From Kwoniella bestiolae CBS 10118 (taxonomy: Eukaryota; Basidiomycota; Tremellomycetes; Tremellales; Cryptococcaceae), in assembly GCF_000512585.2 (NCBI RefSeq), contig NC_089246.1, forward strand, positions 372,001 through 436,000: a stretch of 64,000 nucleotides of DNA, in the 5' to 3' direction. A program made the translations under genes and the position numbers. Of the stretch, positions 43,885-56,152 are shown piece after piece; positions within the stretch are counted from its first letter, which is position 1; each line of letters starts with the position of its first letter. The notes beneath the pieces were generated by a model. That model searched no databases, was not told the origin of the DNA, and saw only the letters and a program-made list of their open reading frames with translations.

Positions 43885-46706
43885 ATGTCAGATAATCAAC
43901 TATACGAACATGCATCAAGACCAACATTACAGCCCAGGAAATCATCCAGGAGCAAAAATATGGTCATGGCCTCTCATGGCAGAGCACCGTGGTACGGTCC
44001 AGATGGGAAGAACGTAGAGGCTTATGTGGTTGGTATAGCAGGTGGGAGTGCTTCGGGCAAGGTGAGTCAGGTCTGCAGCCGGCGTGTGATTTGACAGAAC
44101 AAGCTGATGATATCGATATTCATCCAATCAGACCTCCGTAGCTCGAGCTATCCTCTCTGCACTCAACTATGTACCCACCGTCCTGATCTTATCACAAGAT
44201 GCGTTCTACTGTGCTCATACGCCTGAAGAGGTTGAGTTGGCATTTAACAATGATTTGGATCTGGGTGAGTCAGCTCTGTCCTCTTTGTCAAATTCCGAGA
44301 TACACTGGAAAAGCTGAATTGTTCGATTTGCAGACCACCCGAATTCCATAGATACCCCTCTTTTCGTCAAGGTGCGTGTCAGCTAGGTCTTCAGAGTCGA
44401 GTGTGGATATCTCTGATCGCGATATGCAGTGCCTACTGGATCTTAAACAAGGTAAAGCTACCGAGGTAAGCTTTGAAGAAGCATACTTCGCAAAGATGAA
44501 AGAAGCTGATTTAACATCTGTAGATACCAGTCTACTCATTTGTGCATCATCGTATGTCATATCTTTTTCTCATCCTTTACCATCCTTATTGCTGAGATGC
44601 CACACAGAGCGGATGCCAGAGAAGAAGTACATATACGGAGCGAGTGTTATCATCGTGTAAGCTGTCCTCATCATTCTGGCTTAGGTGAAGATCAGCATGA
44701 GCTTATACCACTCCCTGCATGCCTGTAGGGAAGGTATAATGGCATTGCAGTCGCCCGAACTGAGAGCATTGTACGATCTCAAGGTGTTTGTTGTGAGTTG
44801 AAGACTGATATACAGATTCGACGAGAGAATTCAGTTTACCTTTCGCTCATGCAGAATTGCGATTCCGACTTGATGTTGGCAAGACGTATAAAGCGGGATG
44901 TAAAAGAGCGGGGGAGGGATGTAGATGGGATATTGGATCAGGTGTGTGACTCCGGACTCATCCAGCTGACATAAGCTTTGCGATACGAAGTAAGGTTTGA
45001 CAGCTGATTATCTGTTCTGACGATAGTATTTACGCTTCGTCAAAAACAGTTACGATAACTTTGTTCAGCCCTCTTCTCGTTATGCGGATATAGTGAGTTG
45101 CCTATTGCTTCTAAAACTTACAGAGCTTCAGCTGACCCTGCTTGCCCTATTGTCAGATTGTCCCAGGATCATCCAACCAGCTAGCTATAGAGCTCCTCGT
45201 AACTCACGTGAAAAGACAGCTCGACACCCGTTCATTGCGATTCAGAAGGATGTTAGCTGAAGCTGGAGACGAACGATCGAAAGCTAGATCCAGGGCCTCG
45301 ACCCTTGTAGATGGTCAGAATGACATTGACGGTGAAGATAATGTAGTCTTATTGGAACAGACTAATCAACTTCTCGTGAGCTATTATCTCCCCACCTATC
45401 ATAGAACAGCTAGATTGTAAACGTAAAAAGTCTGTCAGCTGATATATCGCTTGATGGATGATCTAGGGTATCATGACGATCCTGAGAGATCGAACGACAG
45501 ATAGAGGAGAATTCATATTTCACGCGGATAGATTATCGACGATAGTGGTTGAGAAGGCTTTGACGTTGATACCATGCGAACCTAAGACTGTTAGAACACC
45601 TTTGGGCATAGATTATCAAGGGTTGGCAAGGGATGACGTGAGTGTTCTGCCACCTCACAGCTCTGGCTCTTGAGATATCCCTTCGGCATCAATACTCGAT
45701 TCTCGTGCAATCGTGGTTGACTTGGAGAATTGGAGACTTACTAACTTCTCGCTCTTCGTGTTCCAGCGCCTAGTGGGAATATCAATCTTACGTTCCGGCG
45801 GACCGTTCTCCCATGGTCTCAGACGAGTGATCCGAGACGTACCTATAGGAGCGATGTTGATTCAATCTGATCCGAAGACTGGTGAACCTTTATTGTTGAA
45901 AAGCGATCTACCCAGTTCGATCAAATCTAGAGATACAAGTGGTGATGTGAAGGTTTTGTTGTTGGATAGTCAGATGGGTACTGGGGCCGCTGCGAGTGAG
46001 TACGACGGTCTCGTTCACCTATGTCCCGCTTGTCCAACGCTCCCATTCCATGCTAGGCCTCCATCTCGTATGACTCTCTCCGCGAATAGACTAGATACTA
46101 ATGATCCGACTCTCCAGTGATGGCAATTAGAGTACTACTAGACCACGGTATACAACCCCCCAACATCATTTTCCTAACCTACATAATCACCCAACCTGCC
46201 ATCCATTCAGTACACCGTGCATTCCCCGAAGTACAAATCGTGACTGCCTCCATCGACCCGGAATTATCCGAGATGCACATTCCCTACAATGCCAATTCCC
46301 TGTCATTGGGAGAAGGCGCAGTAGGAGTTGGAGAAGCTGATTTCGCCACGAGAACCGTCTCGCCAGTGGATGATCTTCACTTGCATGAGGTGGGGGAGAA
46401 ACCTGATCCTAGGGATGCGTTGAAGACTGAGAAGGAGCTATCGTCGAATAAATTCAAGGTGCCTGTAAAAGAGACGGAGAGGTTGAAATTCTCTAGAGAG
46501 CATAAGAGTCAAAGTATTGGGGAGAAGAGAGCTTGGGTTATTTCGCCTGGTGAGTGAACGTGTTTCTCTTCTCACCTCACTAGAATGAAGAGCGTCAATG
46601 TCCCCATCGCGAGGACAAGTACGAAGAGTGAGGGGAGAGCGTGCGCTGATTGCTTGTTTTTGATCCAGGTATGGGTCATATTGGAGATAGATATTATATA
46701 TCATAG
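43885..46706 (+). CDS. URK1: Uridine kinase with C-terminal UPRT-like domain
   Basis: 588-residue pyrimidine-salvage enzyme that phosphorylates uridine and cytidine. It is the most intron-rich gene here, with 14 exons: 43885-44061, 44132-44264, 44334-44371, 44430-44465, 44524-44551, 44608-44656, 44729-44792, 44855-44941, 45027-45092, 45157-45375, 45467-45637, 45767-45995, 46118-46549, 46669-46706. P-loop GIAGGSASGKT at residues 50-60, then DAFYCAHTPEE and VEGIMALQSPELRALYDLKVF of the kinase. From about residue 300 comes the uracil phosphoribosyltransferase-like domain: LVGISILRSGGPFSHGLRRV, VLLLDSQMGTGAAAMMA, closing PGMGHIGDRYYIS. This fusion is normal for Urk1/UCKL1. An insert of about 80 polar residues (490-569) splits the UPRT-like domain just before its last motif. 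Confidence 0.95.
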
Positions 46707-47257
46707 AGACAGATCGATTTCATGAATTTCAGAGCGGGACAACTTTGAGTATCGCTATTGAAATACATCCGTATTTGAGACTGCAATCGTTGAACTGCAT
46801 TTGCATGGTTTACTCGTGAGATCGTATCATCCACTAAGCTTTCTTTACCATATTCATGCCTTGTTATAGCGCCTTCGACTTTTACATATGAAACGACGCA
46901 TCATGCATTAGAACCACACGTATCTTCGCACTATATGTACCTGCCCTCCGTCTGCAAGGTCCCCATTCATGTCACAACAATAAACTGGGTGGACAACCTC
47001 CACACTCATCCTCCACCTCTCCACATCGTATGACTAATCAGATTAAACGCTGGTGATTCATGCAAGAACAAATATAACGTTTGGCTCCTTGGAGTACCGG
47101 GTCTCTCGCCATCTCTATCACCCTTTGGTGAAATCGAATCGCACAAGATGCATAGGTATATAAAGGAAGGTAGAGGCTTACGAGATGAATATGCATATAA
47201 TCACACGCAGGTATATATATCTTATAGCCAAACCAAGTAGCCAGATAAGTTATAAAG
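46707..47257. other. Intergenic: URK1 3' end and promoter of the SDR gene
   Basis: 551 bp. TATATATATC-like AT run at about 47211-47223 lies about 40 bp before the SDR start codon. Nothing else supported. Confidence 0.5.
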
Positions 47258-48374
47258 ATGAAAGTATTCATAACTGGAGCTACGGGATTCATAGGATCCT
47301 ACGTCGTAAAGGAACTACAAGAACATGGACATGAAGTGTTGGGACTGGCCAGATCGGATTCTTCAGTGAGTATTTTCTCTCTGTCCTGTCAAATACCCGC
47401 TCGATCTGTCCTTCACACTTCATTGCAAATATCACCCGAGATCGCACGTGAAGCAGAGTGGACCGCTGAGCTATAATCCACCGACTCAGACTGAGAAGCT
47501 GGCTCAACAAGGAGTCAAGCCCGTTCGAGGATCGCTGGAGGATCTGGATGTATTGCATCAAGCGGCGAGAGAGGCGGACGGGGTGATTCATCTGGGTTAT
47601 GTCCATGATTTTGGGGATAAAGAACAAAAGTTCCTCAAGAGTGAGTCAACCCAGCCCAAATCAAGAATCATATCATATACATCCTGCCACCTGTCAAGCT
47701 TGACAATGATTCTGATGGGTATCGTATTGTATTTTGGTCTAGTCGACGAAAATGCCATCCGTGCCATGTGCACCGCCCTGGAAGATTCCAACAAACCATT
47801 CATAGGTACCTCCGGACTCCTAGGTTTACCTGTCCCCTCTACCGAACACGACAAAGCGCAGAACGGTCTTCGACAACCCGCTGAGGACCTGGTCCATTCC
47901 TTCGCATCTAGGGGAGTCAGATCGGTGGTGGTAAGGGCAAGTCCGATTGTCCATGGAAGGGGGGATCATATGTTCCTCCCTTTTCTCATCTCCAATGCCA
48001 GAGCCAAAGGATATGCAGGGTATATGAATGAGGGAACGAACGAATGGACAGGTGTTCACGTACAAGACTTGGCTGTCTTATATCGATTAGCTTTGGAGAA
48101 AGAGGAGGTGAAGGGAGGAAGCACTTTACATGCTGTTGATAAAGGCGATGAACGTATCAGTATGAGGCAATTAGCTGAGACTATTGGTAGCAAATTGAAG
48201 GTGGAAGTGAGAAAGTTGGATGAAGGGGAGGAAGCGAGGGGTTATTTTGAATGGATGTATTGGTTTATGAGGTGGGATTCGAAGCCTTCGACGAGGATTA
48301 CGAGGGAATTGACGGGGTGGGAATCTTTGGAGCGGACGCTAAAGGAGGATTTGGAGAGTGGGGTTTACTTTTAG
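47258..48374 (+). CDS. NAD(P)-dependent epimerase/dehydratase-like protein (atypical extended SDR)
   Basis: 296 residues. Exons: 47258-47365, 47490-47640, 47743-48374. The N-terminal dinucleotide-binding motif is complete ([18 protein letters not shown], GxxGxxG at residues 7-13), followed by the acidic/Arg site LGLARSD and [20 protein letters not shown]. The usual catalytic YxxxK is not seen: the corresponding region reads [20 protein letters not shown], so this is an atypical [23 protein letters not shown] and the C-terminal fold fit fungal 'NAD-dependent epimerase/dehydratase' proteins. The substrate is unknown. The second exon could start at either of two nearby AG dinucleotides; the one giving [12 protein letters not shown] was chosen. 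Confidence 0.88.
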
Positions 48375-48848
48375 TTTTGGCCGCCTTTTTTCTTACTCAG
48401 TCATGTGATGTTTTGAGTAGAGTAGGTATTGATCATGCAAGACTGACTACTCGTATGTCTATGATCACGTATCATCCTCGTAATAGGACCAGGCTCGTAC
48501 ACGGATTATGCATAACGAATGTCATCTTGCCACCTGCTTGTTGTCGTTCGAGGTCGATGTCGTAAATAGCCGTAGCCGCATTTGATCGCTTATTCCAGCT
48601 TTTACCGGATAAACATTTTAAACGCTCGAGATGTTCATGTTGCTTCTCCTTTCTCCTTGTGTACCGTACCCCACTCGCAACTCGGACATCAGACTCTACG
48701 GCCCTTACTTTGACCATAAAATATATACCTCCTTGCTCTTTCACAGCCAAGTGCAAGAGCGAATCAAAAGATTCGTAGCCTTACCACCTTTTCTTTACCA
48801 GATCCTCCTCCACTTTCTATCCCCAGAAAACGATATACGATATCCATA
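48375..48848. other. Intergenic: SDR gene 3' end and arginase promoter
   Basis: 474 bp with no supported gene; an AAATATATAC box (48719-48728) lies about 130 bp before the arginase start and may be its TATA element. Confidence 0.45.
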
Positions 48849-50951
48849 ATGTCCCTCTTACCTCGACTCTCATCATCGCTCAAACCGTCGTTCGCTAATC
48901 CCATCAAGAGGATAGGAGGCCTGCGTGCGTACCATATCCATGCTACACCTTCAGCTGAGAAGGGGAGGACGGAACCGCAGTATAAATATAAGTTTTTGGA
49001 GGGGAAACCTACGGTGGGGGTGAGTGGACTCATTTCTCAAGAGGAGGGCATTGAGATGCGAGGGATGGTCTAGATGCAGTAGATAAATTGCTGACCAGCT
49101 GCTACTCTCGTAGATCGTGGGATGTCCTTTCAGGTGAGCTATTCATCCGATTTCATCCCATGTCTATCCTCGATTAGACTTCTCATAATATAACCATCCC
49201 CAATCCACTATCCTTGAATCAGCCCTATATCGTGAAACAAACCTCGAAGCTAATTGTCTAACCTCCACAGCGGCGGGCAAGGGCGTACAGGCGTTGACCT
49301 CGCCCCTAACAAACTAATCTCCGCCGGCCTGGTCGACCAGCTCTCCTCGCTAGGCTGGGAAGTCCACTACAACTCTCAAGAGAAATTTATCGATATACCT
49401 TACAACCCCATCCCCGCTTCGTCCCCCTCTGCTCCAGAGACCGGAACGGAAGTAGTATCCGATTCGAAAGATAAGGAGAAGAAGATACAGAGGTTGCCTG
49501 ATGAGGATATTGGGAAGATGAAGAAGCCTAGGTTGGTTTCTGAGGTGAATCATATTGTCTCGAAGGAGGTTGAGGGGATTGCGAAGAGGGGGTGGTTGCC
49601 TTTGACTTTGGGTGGGGATCATAGTTTGGTGAGTGCCGCATATTTTAGCTCATAAGGCTCTCTCGATATTGGGGGTTTGAGATCCGCGCACGGACGAGAT
49701 CGATTGGATTATGGTTGGTTCGGACCCTTTGGGTTAGAAGAGCTAGATAAAACGGTCAGGATTAAGCGGTCAGCACCATGATGGAAGGATAGAACGAGTG
49801 AAGATCTTGTGTCTAGATCGTCTTCTTCTATTAATATCAGTCGCTGGTATTCTTGACTTAAACAATCAGTTTACTGATACACCTTCACTCGTTTGATAGG
49901 CACTCGGGACAGTATCGGGAACCAAAGCCAAATACCCAGATGCATGTCTGATATGGGTGAGCTATGCAATGTGTGGTCAACTCGGTCTTAGCTCACTGCT
50001 CTTCTTCCATACTACAGGTCGACGCCCATGCAGATATCAACACACCCGAGACCACTGATTCTGGTAACCTCCATGGCTGTCCTGTATCCTTCCTACTTGG
50101 ATTGGAAGGGACGGACGTAGAACCATTCAATAAATGGTTGAAACCTTGCTTGAAGCCTGAAGAGATGTAAGTTGACCTATCCGTTGCGCTCTCTAGTTGC
50201 GTCAGGCTTTACATCTCGTAGCTGTCCTCATGAGCTATAATGAGAGGGGGAACCGGAGCTAATGCTTGTGGTGTCACAACAGCGTCTACATAGGTCTCCG
50301 GGATGTCGATGGTCCCGAGAAAGAAATACTGAAGAAACACGGTATCAAAGCTTTTTCAATGCACCATGTCGATAAGTACGGTATTGGCAAGGTAGTAGAG
50401 ATGGCTCTGGACCATGTCAACCCGGATAGATCTAAGCCTATTCACTTGAGTTATGATGTGGATGCTTTGGATCCTATGGTTGCGCCGAGTGAGTGGATAT
50501 GCGTTTCGATTTGTCAAGCGAAGGTCATGATTCATACATGCTTCCTCTTCTCCGGTATGAGAAAATGCTGATAATCCTACTTTGCGTTGTATAGGTACCG
50601 GTACACCTGTCAGAGGAGGTTTGACATTTAGAGAGGGTAAGTCTGCTGCAGCATACATGTATGATTGGACATCTAGCTGAAACAACGAACAGGTCACTAT
50701 ATAACGGAAGCTTTGGCAGAGACTGGTTGTCTGGTATCTGTCGATATCATGGTGAGTGATCATTCATACCGTCTAAGGTGCACATGAAGACCGAAGTCTC
50801 TTCTCCCATACTAAGTCAGAAAGAAGCTGATATTCTGATTTGTAATTCATAGGAGGTCAATCCGTCGCTGCTTGATCCTGGCTCAGTCGAGAAGACTGTA
50901 GCAGCTGGATGCTCGCTAGCTCGAGCTTCGTTGGGAGAGACATTGCTATGA
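48849..50951 (+). CDS. CAR1: Arginase, with a probable mitochondrial presequence
   Basis: 386-residue Mn-dependent enzyme hydrolysing arginine to ornithine and urea. Exons: 48849-49019, 49114-49133, 49271-49628, 49900-49956, 50018-50166, 50283-50488, 50595-50636, 50693-50751, 50853-50951. All ureohydrolase motifs are present: TLGGDHSL (176-183), VDAHADINTP (203-212), SYDVDALDP (308-316) and the EVNPSLLD block. GCPFSGGQGRTGVDLAPNKL is the classical N-terminal arginase motif, made from three exons, one only 20 nt. The first 35 residues (MSLLPRLSSSLKPSFANPIK, then R-rich to HIHATPS) are basic and Ser-rich without acidic residues, typical of a mitochondrial leader, whereas the yeast enzyme is cytosolic. 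A 40-residue charged insert follows NSQEKFIDIPYNP. Confidence 0.95.
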
Positions 50952-51386
50952 GGAGCAGCGTAGGCGAACTAACTTCGAAAACTGGGGAGGTAATCGCACT
51001 AAGGGTGAGGAGTGCTTGATGTGAAGGATTATCTTTGTGCAGGATAGATAATGGTGGAAGTCAAGAGGATTGTCATGAAGTCGAATCGCCAATCAATATC
51101 ACACAATGCATAGCATAGCATCACTTGACTTTGTGATTTCCTAACTCATACCGTGCATGCAAACTTATCGCACCTACTTGATCTTCATCTATCCGCTCCT
51201 GCTGAATCTGCCCAGTGCAGCTTGAGATGAGCCTGTAATCTGATGGTTCCGTCGGAACGATCGAACAAACAATCGTGTTGAAAAGTTCAGTTGTTTCGCA
51301 AGTCGTCACCAAATCGAGCTATATTTATTCGTGAATCCACTCAATCTCAGCTTGTCTACCTACCCCTCCCTTACAGCCTACTCAAA
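50952..51386. other. Intergenic: arginase 3' end and PTC7 promoter
   Basis: 435 bp; C-rich leader just before the PTC7 start. No supported gene. Confidence 0.5.
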
Positions 51387-53208
51387 ATGGTCCTCCTCCG
51401 CTCATCCCTCCCGAGATCTCTGCGTTCTACCCTTTCCTCCCCCTTCCACCCGATCCAATCCCGGTTCAAATCCACCTCACCAACAATCTCCCCTCTCTAC
51501 CCCACCTCATCATCCTACAACTACTCCCTAGGCCTATCCTACGCCTCCAAGTACTCTCCACCCTTCATACCCCCCAACCAAAAGATCCCCCCTTATGGCT
51601 TTATGAGCCGGGACAAGGACGATGGAATAACCAAATGGGTGAATGAAATGATGGATTTTCCTGCTGGACGGGGGGAATTGACCTCGGGTCAGGATGGGGG
51701 TTGGACGGAGGAGGTGCGGAAGGGGGTGAGGAGGTGGGGGGCGGGGGAGGATTTCTTTGGGATTCAGAGGGTTGGGAATGATGTGCGTCATTCATCTCTC
51801 GCCTTGTCCCTCCTCTCCCTCTGTTTGGCGTTTAACAGTTATGTTATAACTTCGGCTTGGTCTTCGATTTTCTTTACTTTATCTTCCTGATTTCTATTCT
51901 ATCGATCATACCCACGCTCAAGCCATATACACCGGGTCTAATGCTAACCCACCCCTCCAGCTCCACCTCTCCCTCTCAGACGGCGTGGGCGGATGGACCG
52001 ACCGAGTAGACCCCTCCCTCTTCTCCCAGGCGCTGTGCTACCACTATTCCACGATTGCGAGCCAGTTCAACTCGTCTGATCCGGTCGAGATACTGGATAA
52101 GGCGTATAGGCAATTGCTGGATGATCAGAGGGTGATTGCGGGGGGAGCTACGTTGGTAGGTGTTAGGTTGGGTGAGGAGGGCGATGCGAGTTTTGTTAAG
52201 TGAGTGTTGGGCTGGGTACTTCAATATCAACATCAAGAGTGAGGTGAAGATGGAATTGAGTGTGATCATGAGCGATGAGTGGAGGATAGTCTGAAGGGAT
52301 GTCGCACATCGCATCGTCGGTGACGGGTGGTGTACGATATCAATGACAAGTATCAGAGCACCGGATGTAACCTAGTGAAGGAAAGTGCAACGAGGGTATG
52401 TCTACTAATCAGTGATATCTCGTATTCAACAGTCTAGGTGACTCGGGCTATGCGATCATGAGGAACGACCAAATCAAATACATCTCGAAACCCCAAACCC
52501 ACTTCTTCAACTGTCCTGTGAGTTTAGTTTGACCAATACATGACATTATGTCGGTTAGGCCTGGCTCATTATCCCCCTGTGACTTAGCTACAACTATCAA
52601 AAATCCCCAAAGACATGAGACAAGCAGGTATAATACATGATCAACCGTCTATGGCTGATCTGCAGAATTTCGAGCTTGAAACGGGCGACGTGGTGATACT
52701 TTTTGTAAGTCGTACTATTTAGCTCAGCATCTCATCTCATAGCACCAAATATCCTATTAGACCTCAGCTAACTCTATCAACCCCGCACCCACAGACAGAC
52801 GGCCTCTCAGATAACCTCCCAACCACACACCTCCCCCTCCTATCCTCCTCCCTCACCCAGCTACTCAACTCCCCCCTAAACTCCCACCTGACCCTGTCCG
52901 AGCGAGACGCAGAGTTCGCGAGGCTGTTCTCGGATATTCTAGTGGGGTATGGACGGATGGCGATGGCTCGTACGGGCGATGAGAAGGGGTGGAAGACGCC
53001 TTTCGAAATTGAGGCTACGAGGGAGGTGCCTCAGAATGGATGGAGGGGGGGCAAGGTGGATGAGTGAGTATATGATCTATCTCCGAGTCATGTTGTCCTG
53101 GCTTTGGCTTTGGCTTTGGCTTTTACTTCGAATGGGATGGAAGGCTGATTGTCGTATTGTATGTTCAGCATCACGGTCATGACTGCCGTAGTATCTGAGA
53201 GTGATTGA
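51387..53208 (+). CDS. PTC7: PTC7-like mitochondrial PP2C protein phosphatase
   Basis: 381-residue PP2C (SpoIIE-like) phosphatase. Exons: 51387-51782, 51961-52199, 52433-52517, 52588-52704, 52795-53063, 53169-53208. The first 40 residues (MVLLRSSLPRSLRSTLSSPF) form a typical mitochondrial presequence. Metal-binding motifs are intact: LSDGVGGW with Asp139, VNLGDSGYAIMR, ILFTDGLSDN and the C-terminal DDITVMTAVV. Yeast Ptc7 and human PPTC7 act in the mitochondrion, where Ptc7 dephosphorylates Coq7 and supports coenzyme Q synthesis; the role here is inferred. The junction joining GND to LHLSLSDGVGGW is supported by phase and motif. The yeast gene is known for a regulated intron; nothing here shows the same. 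Confidence 0.92.
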
Positions 53209-53635
53209 TCTTGTCTCGTACGGTCTGACACGGAATACGTATCTGGGGTAGAGGAGGACGATGATGATCTATTCTCATGTCAGAAGTTATACATAACCTA
53301 CGGAATAGATGTTAGAATAGATTGGTAGAGTGGACTACGCATACGCATTTACCTCTAGAATCTCTGTGTACAATGTATATCTAGTGAAGATCACGTTCAA
53401 ACATAATCTCAACTTGCAGGAGATCCTCGCACAAAAATGGCCCACCTGGTTACTGTTCACACTTACACTCGTACTGAGGTCAGAGGTAATACAATGAATT
53501 GATGACACTCATAAAACGTATTATGCATAATCAAATAAAAATCAGTACACACAGCTATAAGGGATACCCGCAAACACCACAACCTTCTACCTTTCTTCTC
53601 TATTTCACTACACCCCTTCTGCCCCTTTTCCCCGC
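53209..53635. other. Intergenic, 3'-3' between PTC7 and PIL1-like genes
   Basis: 427 bp between convergent genes; no supported feature. Confidence 0.6.
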
Positions 53636-56152
53636 TCACCTCAAACTATCTTCAGGTTGATAACCAGGAGGCGGACTATGTGGTGCCCTACCTTGCGCAT
53701 CATCGAACCTCCCACTGTCATATGGATTCTCCTTGCCGGACACAGGCGCAGGACTAGCGGGCAGCGCGATCCCAGCAGCATTAGTGGGAGGAACAGGTAA
53801 TCTCCTAATCATCTTCGAGGTCGAATCGCTCTCATCATCCGGATCAAGACTTGCTCGTGGTTTTGTGCCCTTCCTAAATGCCGCTGCGGAAATCTTACCG
53901 CCACTACCATTACCACTTCCGAAGCTAGATCCATTAGATCCTCCAATTATAGGTGGAGAGGCGAGAGGATCCCTCTCGGGTATTTCGGTGGGTGTGTAGA
54001 ATTCACTGGCGGCTGGTGTGAAGGATGGTCTGGGTAGAGGAGGAATATCCAGCGTTGTAGGTGAATTGACAACTTCTTCGTTGTTCACTACTCCACCTGG
54101 TCCAGCCGATGCTGCTGGTGGAGGGGGAGGAGGAGGGATTTCGAGCGGTTGACCTAATCCTGGTACTGGCATCGAGCTAGTGGGCGAGTAAGGTTCCGGC
54201 GTGTTTCCTCGTTTGACGTTCAAAGGTTCCCAGGGACTTTTCAGTGAGTTCCCATTTGGTCCAGATCCGCCCTCCTCAGTTGGTGAATGGGGATTAGGTA
54301 GACCGCCAGCTGCGACTTCCGCTGTAGCAGGTACGTTGGGGTGTCCTTGTTCCAATTCTTCCCTCTCTGCAGCTTCTTTCCAAGCTTGTTCCTCCCTTTC
54401 CAACTTCTTCCAGGCTTCCTCGGCATCCATGGCTTTCTGCTGCTCATACTCATACCCATGTTCGGCTTGATCGTTCTCAGTAGGCGTGTGGGGTTGCCCA
54501 GATCCTGATGCCCCAGTGACGGCAATCGGAGGAAGTTGAGGTGCAACGTCCTGTGGAGGCTGATGATCATCATGGTTAAACATGACTTCCCCGGTCTCCC
54601 TTCTGTGTCCTCCGAATTCACTGTAGATGTGAGATTGGGGTGGCTGGGTATGAGCAGGATCATAAGGGTTGGAAGTAATCCCGCCATATGGATCGGAAGT
54701 ATCCAGCGAGAATTCTCTGCCTTTGCCTTTATGATCTGGCGAAGCGACGTTTCCAGGATAGTTGGCGAATTCTTCCGCAGCAGCGACGTTGGGTTCTTCT
54801 CTTTCTCTAGGTATGGAAGGTGCTCTGAGGGCTTGGCCGAATGGAGGTTCGGGTAATCCGGGTGGTTTGGGCGCACTGTTGGCAGCGTGGAATTGGACCG
54901 TTGAGAGCTATGAAGATATGTCAGCTATGTCCATCATATATGACAACGAGATAGATGTCAGCTTACACATCGGGTAGCTTCATTGACGGCATTTTCAGTC
55001 TTCTCGTATCCTGTGTAAGGTGCTCTTCCGTATCCTACGGGTGTTTCTTCCAGTGGTACTTCCTCTAACAACAATTTACCCAATTCACCGATTATACACA
55101 TTTTCTCACCGAGTTCTTCCAGCCCACCGAATTTGAGGGAAAGGGCTTCTTTGATGACTCTGTGGGTATTGCATGAATTGTCAGTACAACGCAAGGATGG
55201 CTACAAACAAGAATAGCCGTAAAGTAAGAAGGGCACAATAGATGCGGAACGATGACCGGATAGAAGAAATCTGACGAGATAATCATGGAGTGTATGTCAT
55301 GAAGACCACTCACTGTCTCTTGAAATCCCCAATCTTGGTCTCCTCCGTCACTATATCCTGATCCATATTCCTCATATCCAACCGTAACTTCTCGAGCAAC
55401 TCAGTCTGTTGAGGTAATTGTTTATTCTCAGGACCCATCTTCGCCAACTTCCTCTCCGCCTGATCGGCTTTGTTCCCTGTATTCCTCCTACGCGATCTCA
55501 GATCCATCAGTAATTCTTCACGTTCTCTGATTCTCTTCAGGCAGCTTCGCATGTTGGATTGGTGGTTTGCGAATATGTTTAGAGCTGTCGTGAGTTGGCC
55601 GAGGAGGTTGGATGATTGAGTGAGGATGTCTTGGAGATCGGGGCCTTCTTGGACGCCGTATGGCGGTAAGGCGGTTGATGCTCGTTGTGTTTCTGGGTTT
55701 TTGTACAGGTATTAGCTGCCTGGATAGGAGTATACTGAAAGATAGGAATATTTACCGATAGCTAGTTTCTCCGCCATTTGCATCACACCTTTCTCGGTTG
55801 TGATTATACTGTCAGACTCATCAATTAGCTGGACACCCCTTTTCTCTGTACCACGAGTTGAGAACAAGCACGAAACACCGACTCACTCTTGCAAAGCCCT
55901 CATATCCTTATTACCCAAACCAGGTAGTATACTCTGATGAGCCAACGTGCCCTTCAACTTCTTCCCGAACCCATCAAATCCTGCTCCATTCCCACCGTGA
56001 GTCTCTCTCGAGGGAGACTCATCGTCTGTATACCCACTGGCTGTCTGATTATGGTTGGAAGTACGAGTAGGTGAGTTGGGCTCGACGGCCCCAGAGACTT
56101 TCCGTCCGAAGTTTGATAATGAGAATTTACCGGATGTGTTTCGAAGAGTCAT
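53636..56152 (-). CDS. PIL1: Eisosome core protein PIL1/LSP1 family
   Basis: 720-residue BAR-domain protein that shapes plasma-membrane furrows (eisosomes). Exons (minus): 56152-55887, 55808-55756, 55692-55314, 55159-54967, 54907-53636. The N-terminus MTLRNTSGKFSLSNFGRKVS and LAHQSILPGLGNKDMRALQE, then GVMQMAEKLAIETQRAS and the helical core KADQAERKLAKMGPENKQLP, KIGDFKRQVIKEALSLKFGG and ELGKLLLEEVPLEETP, are diagnostic. The BAR part covers about residues 60-297. The C-terminal 420 residues are disordered, Pro/Ser/Asn-rich with a poly-Pro run (LEIPPPPPPPAASAG) and a short Glu/Lys/Trp-rich helix (AEEAWKKLEREEQAWKEA). Budding-yeast Pil1 is 339 aa, so the long tail is a basidiomycete-type extension. 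Pkh-type phosphorylation is expected in the family. Confidence 0.93.

Noticed and set aside
54241..54876. 211-codon minus-strand frame
   Set aside because: A shifted frame over the PIL1-like last exon. The true frame is open from 54907 to 53636 and joins exon 4 in phase.
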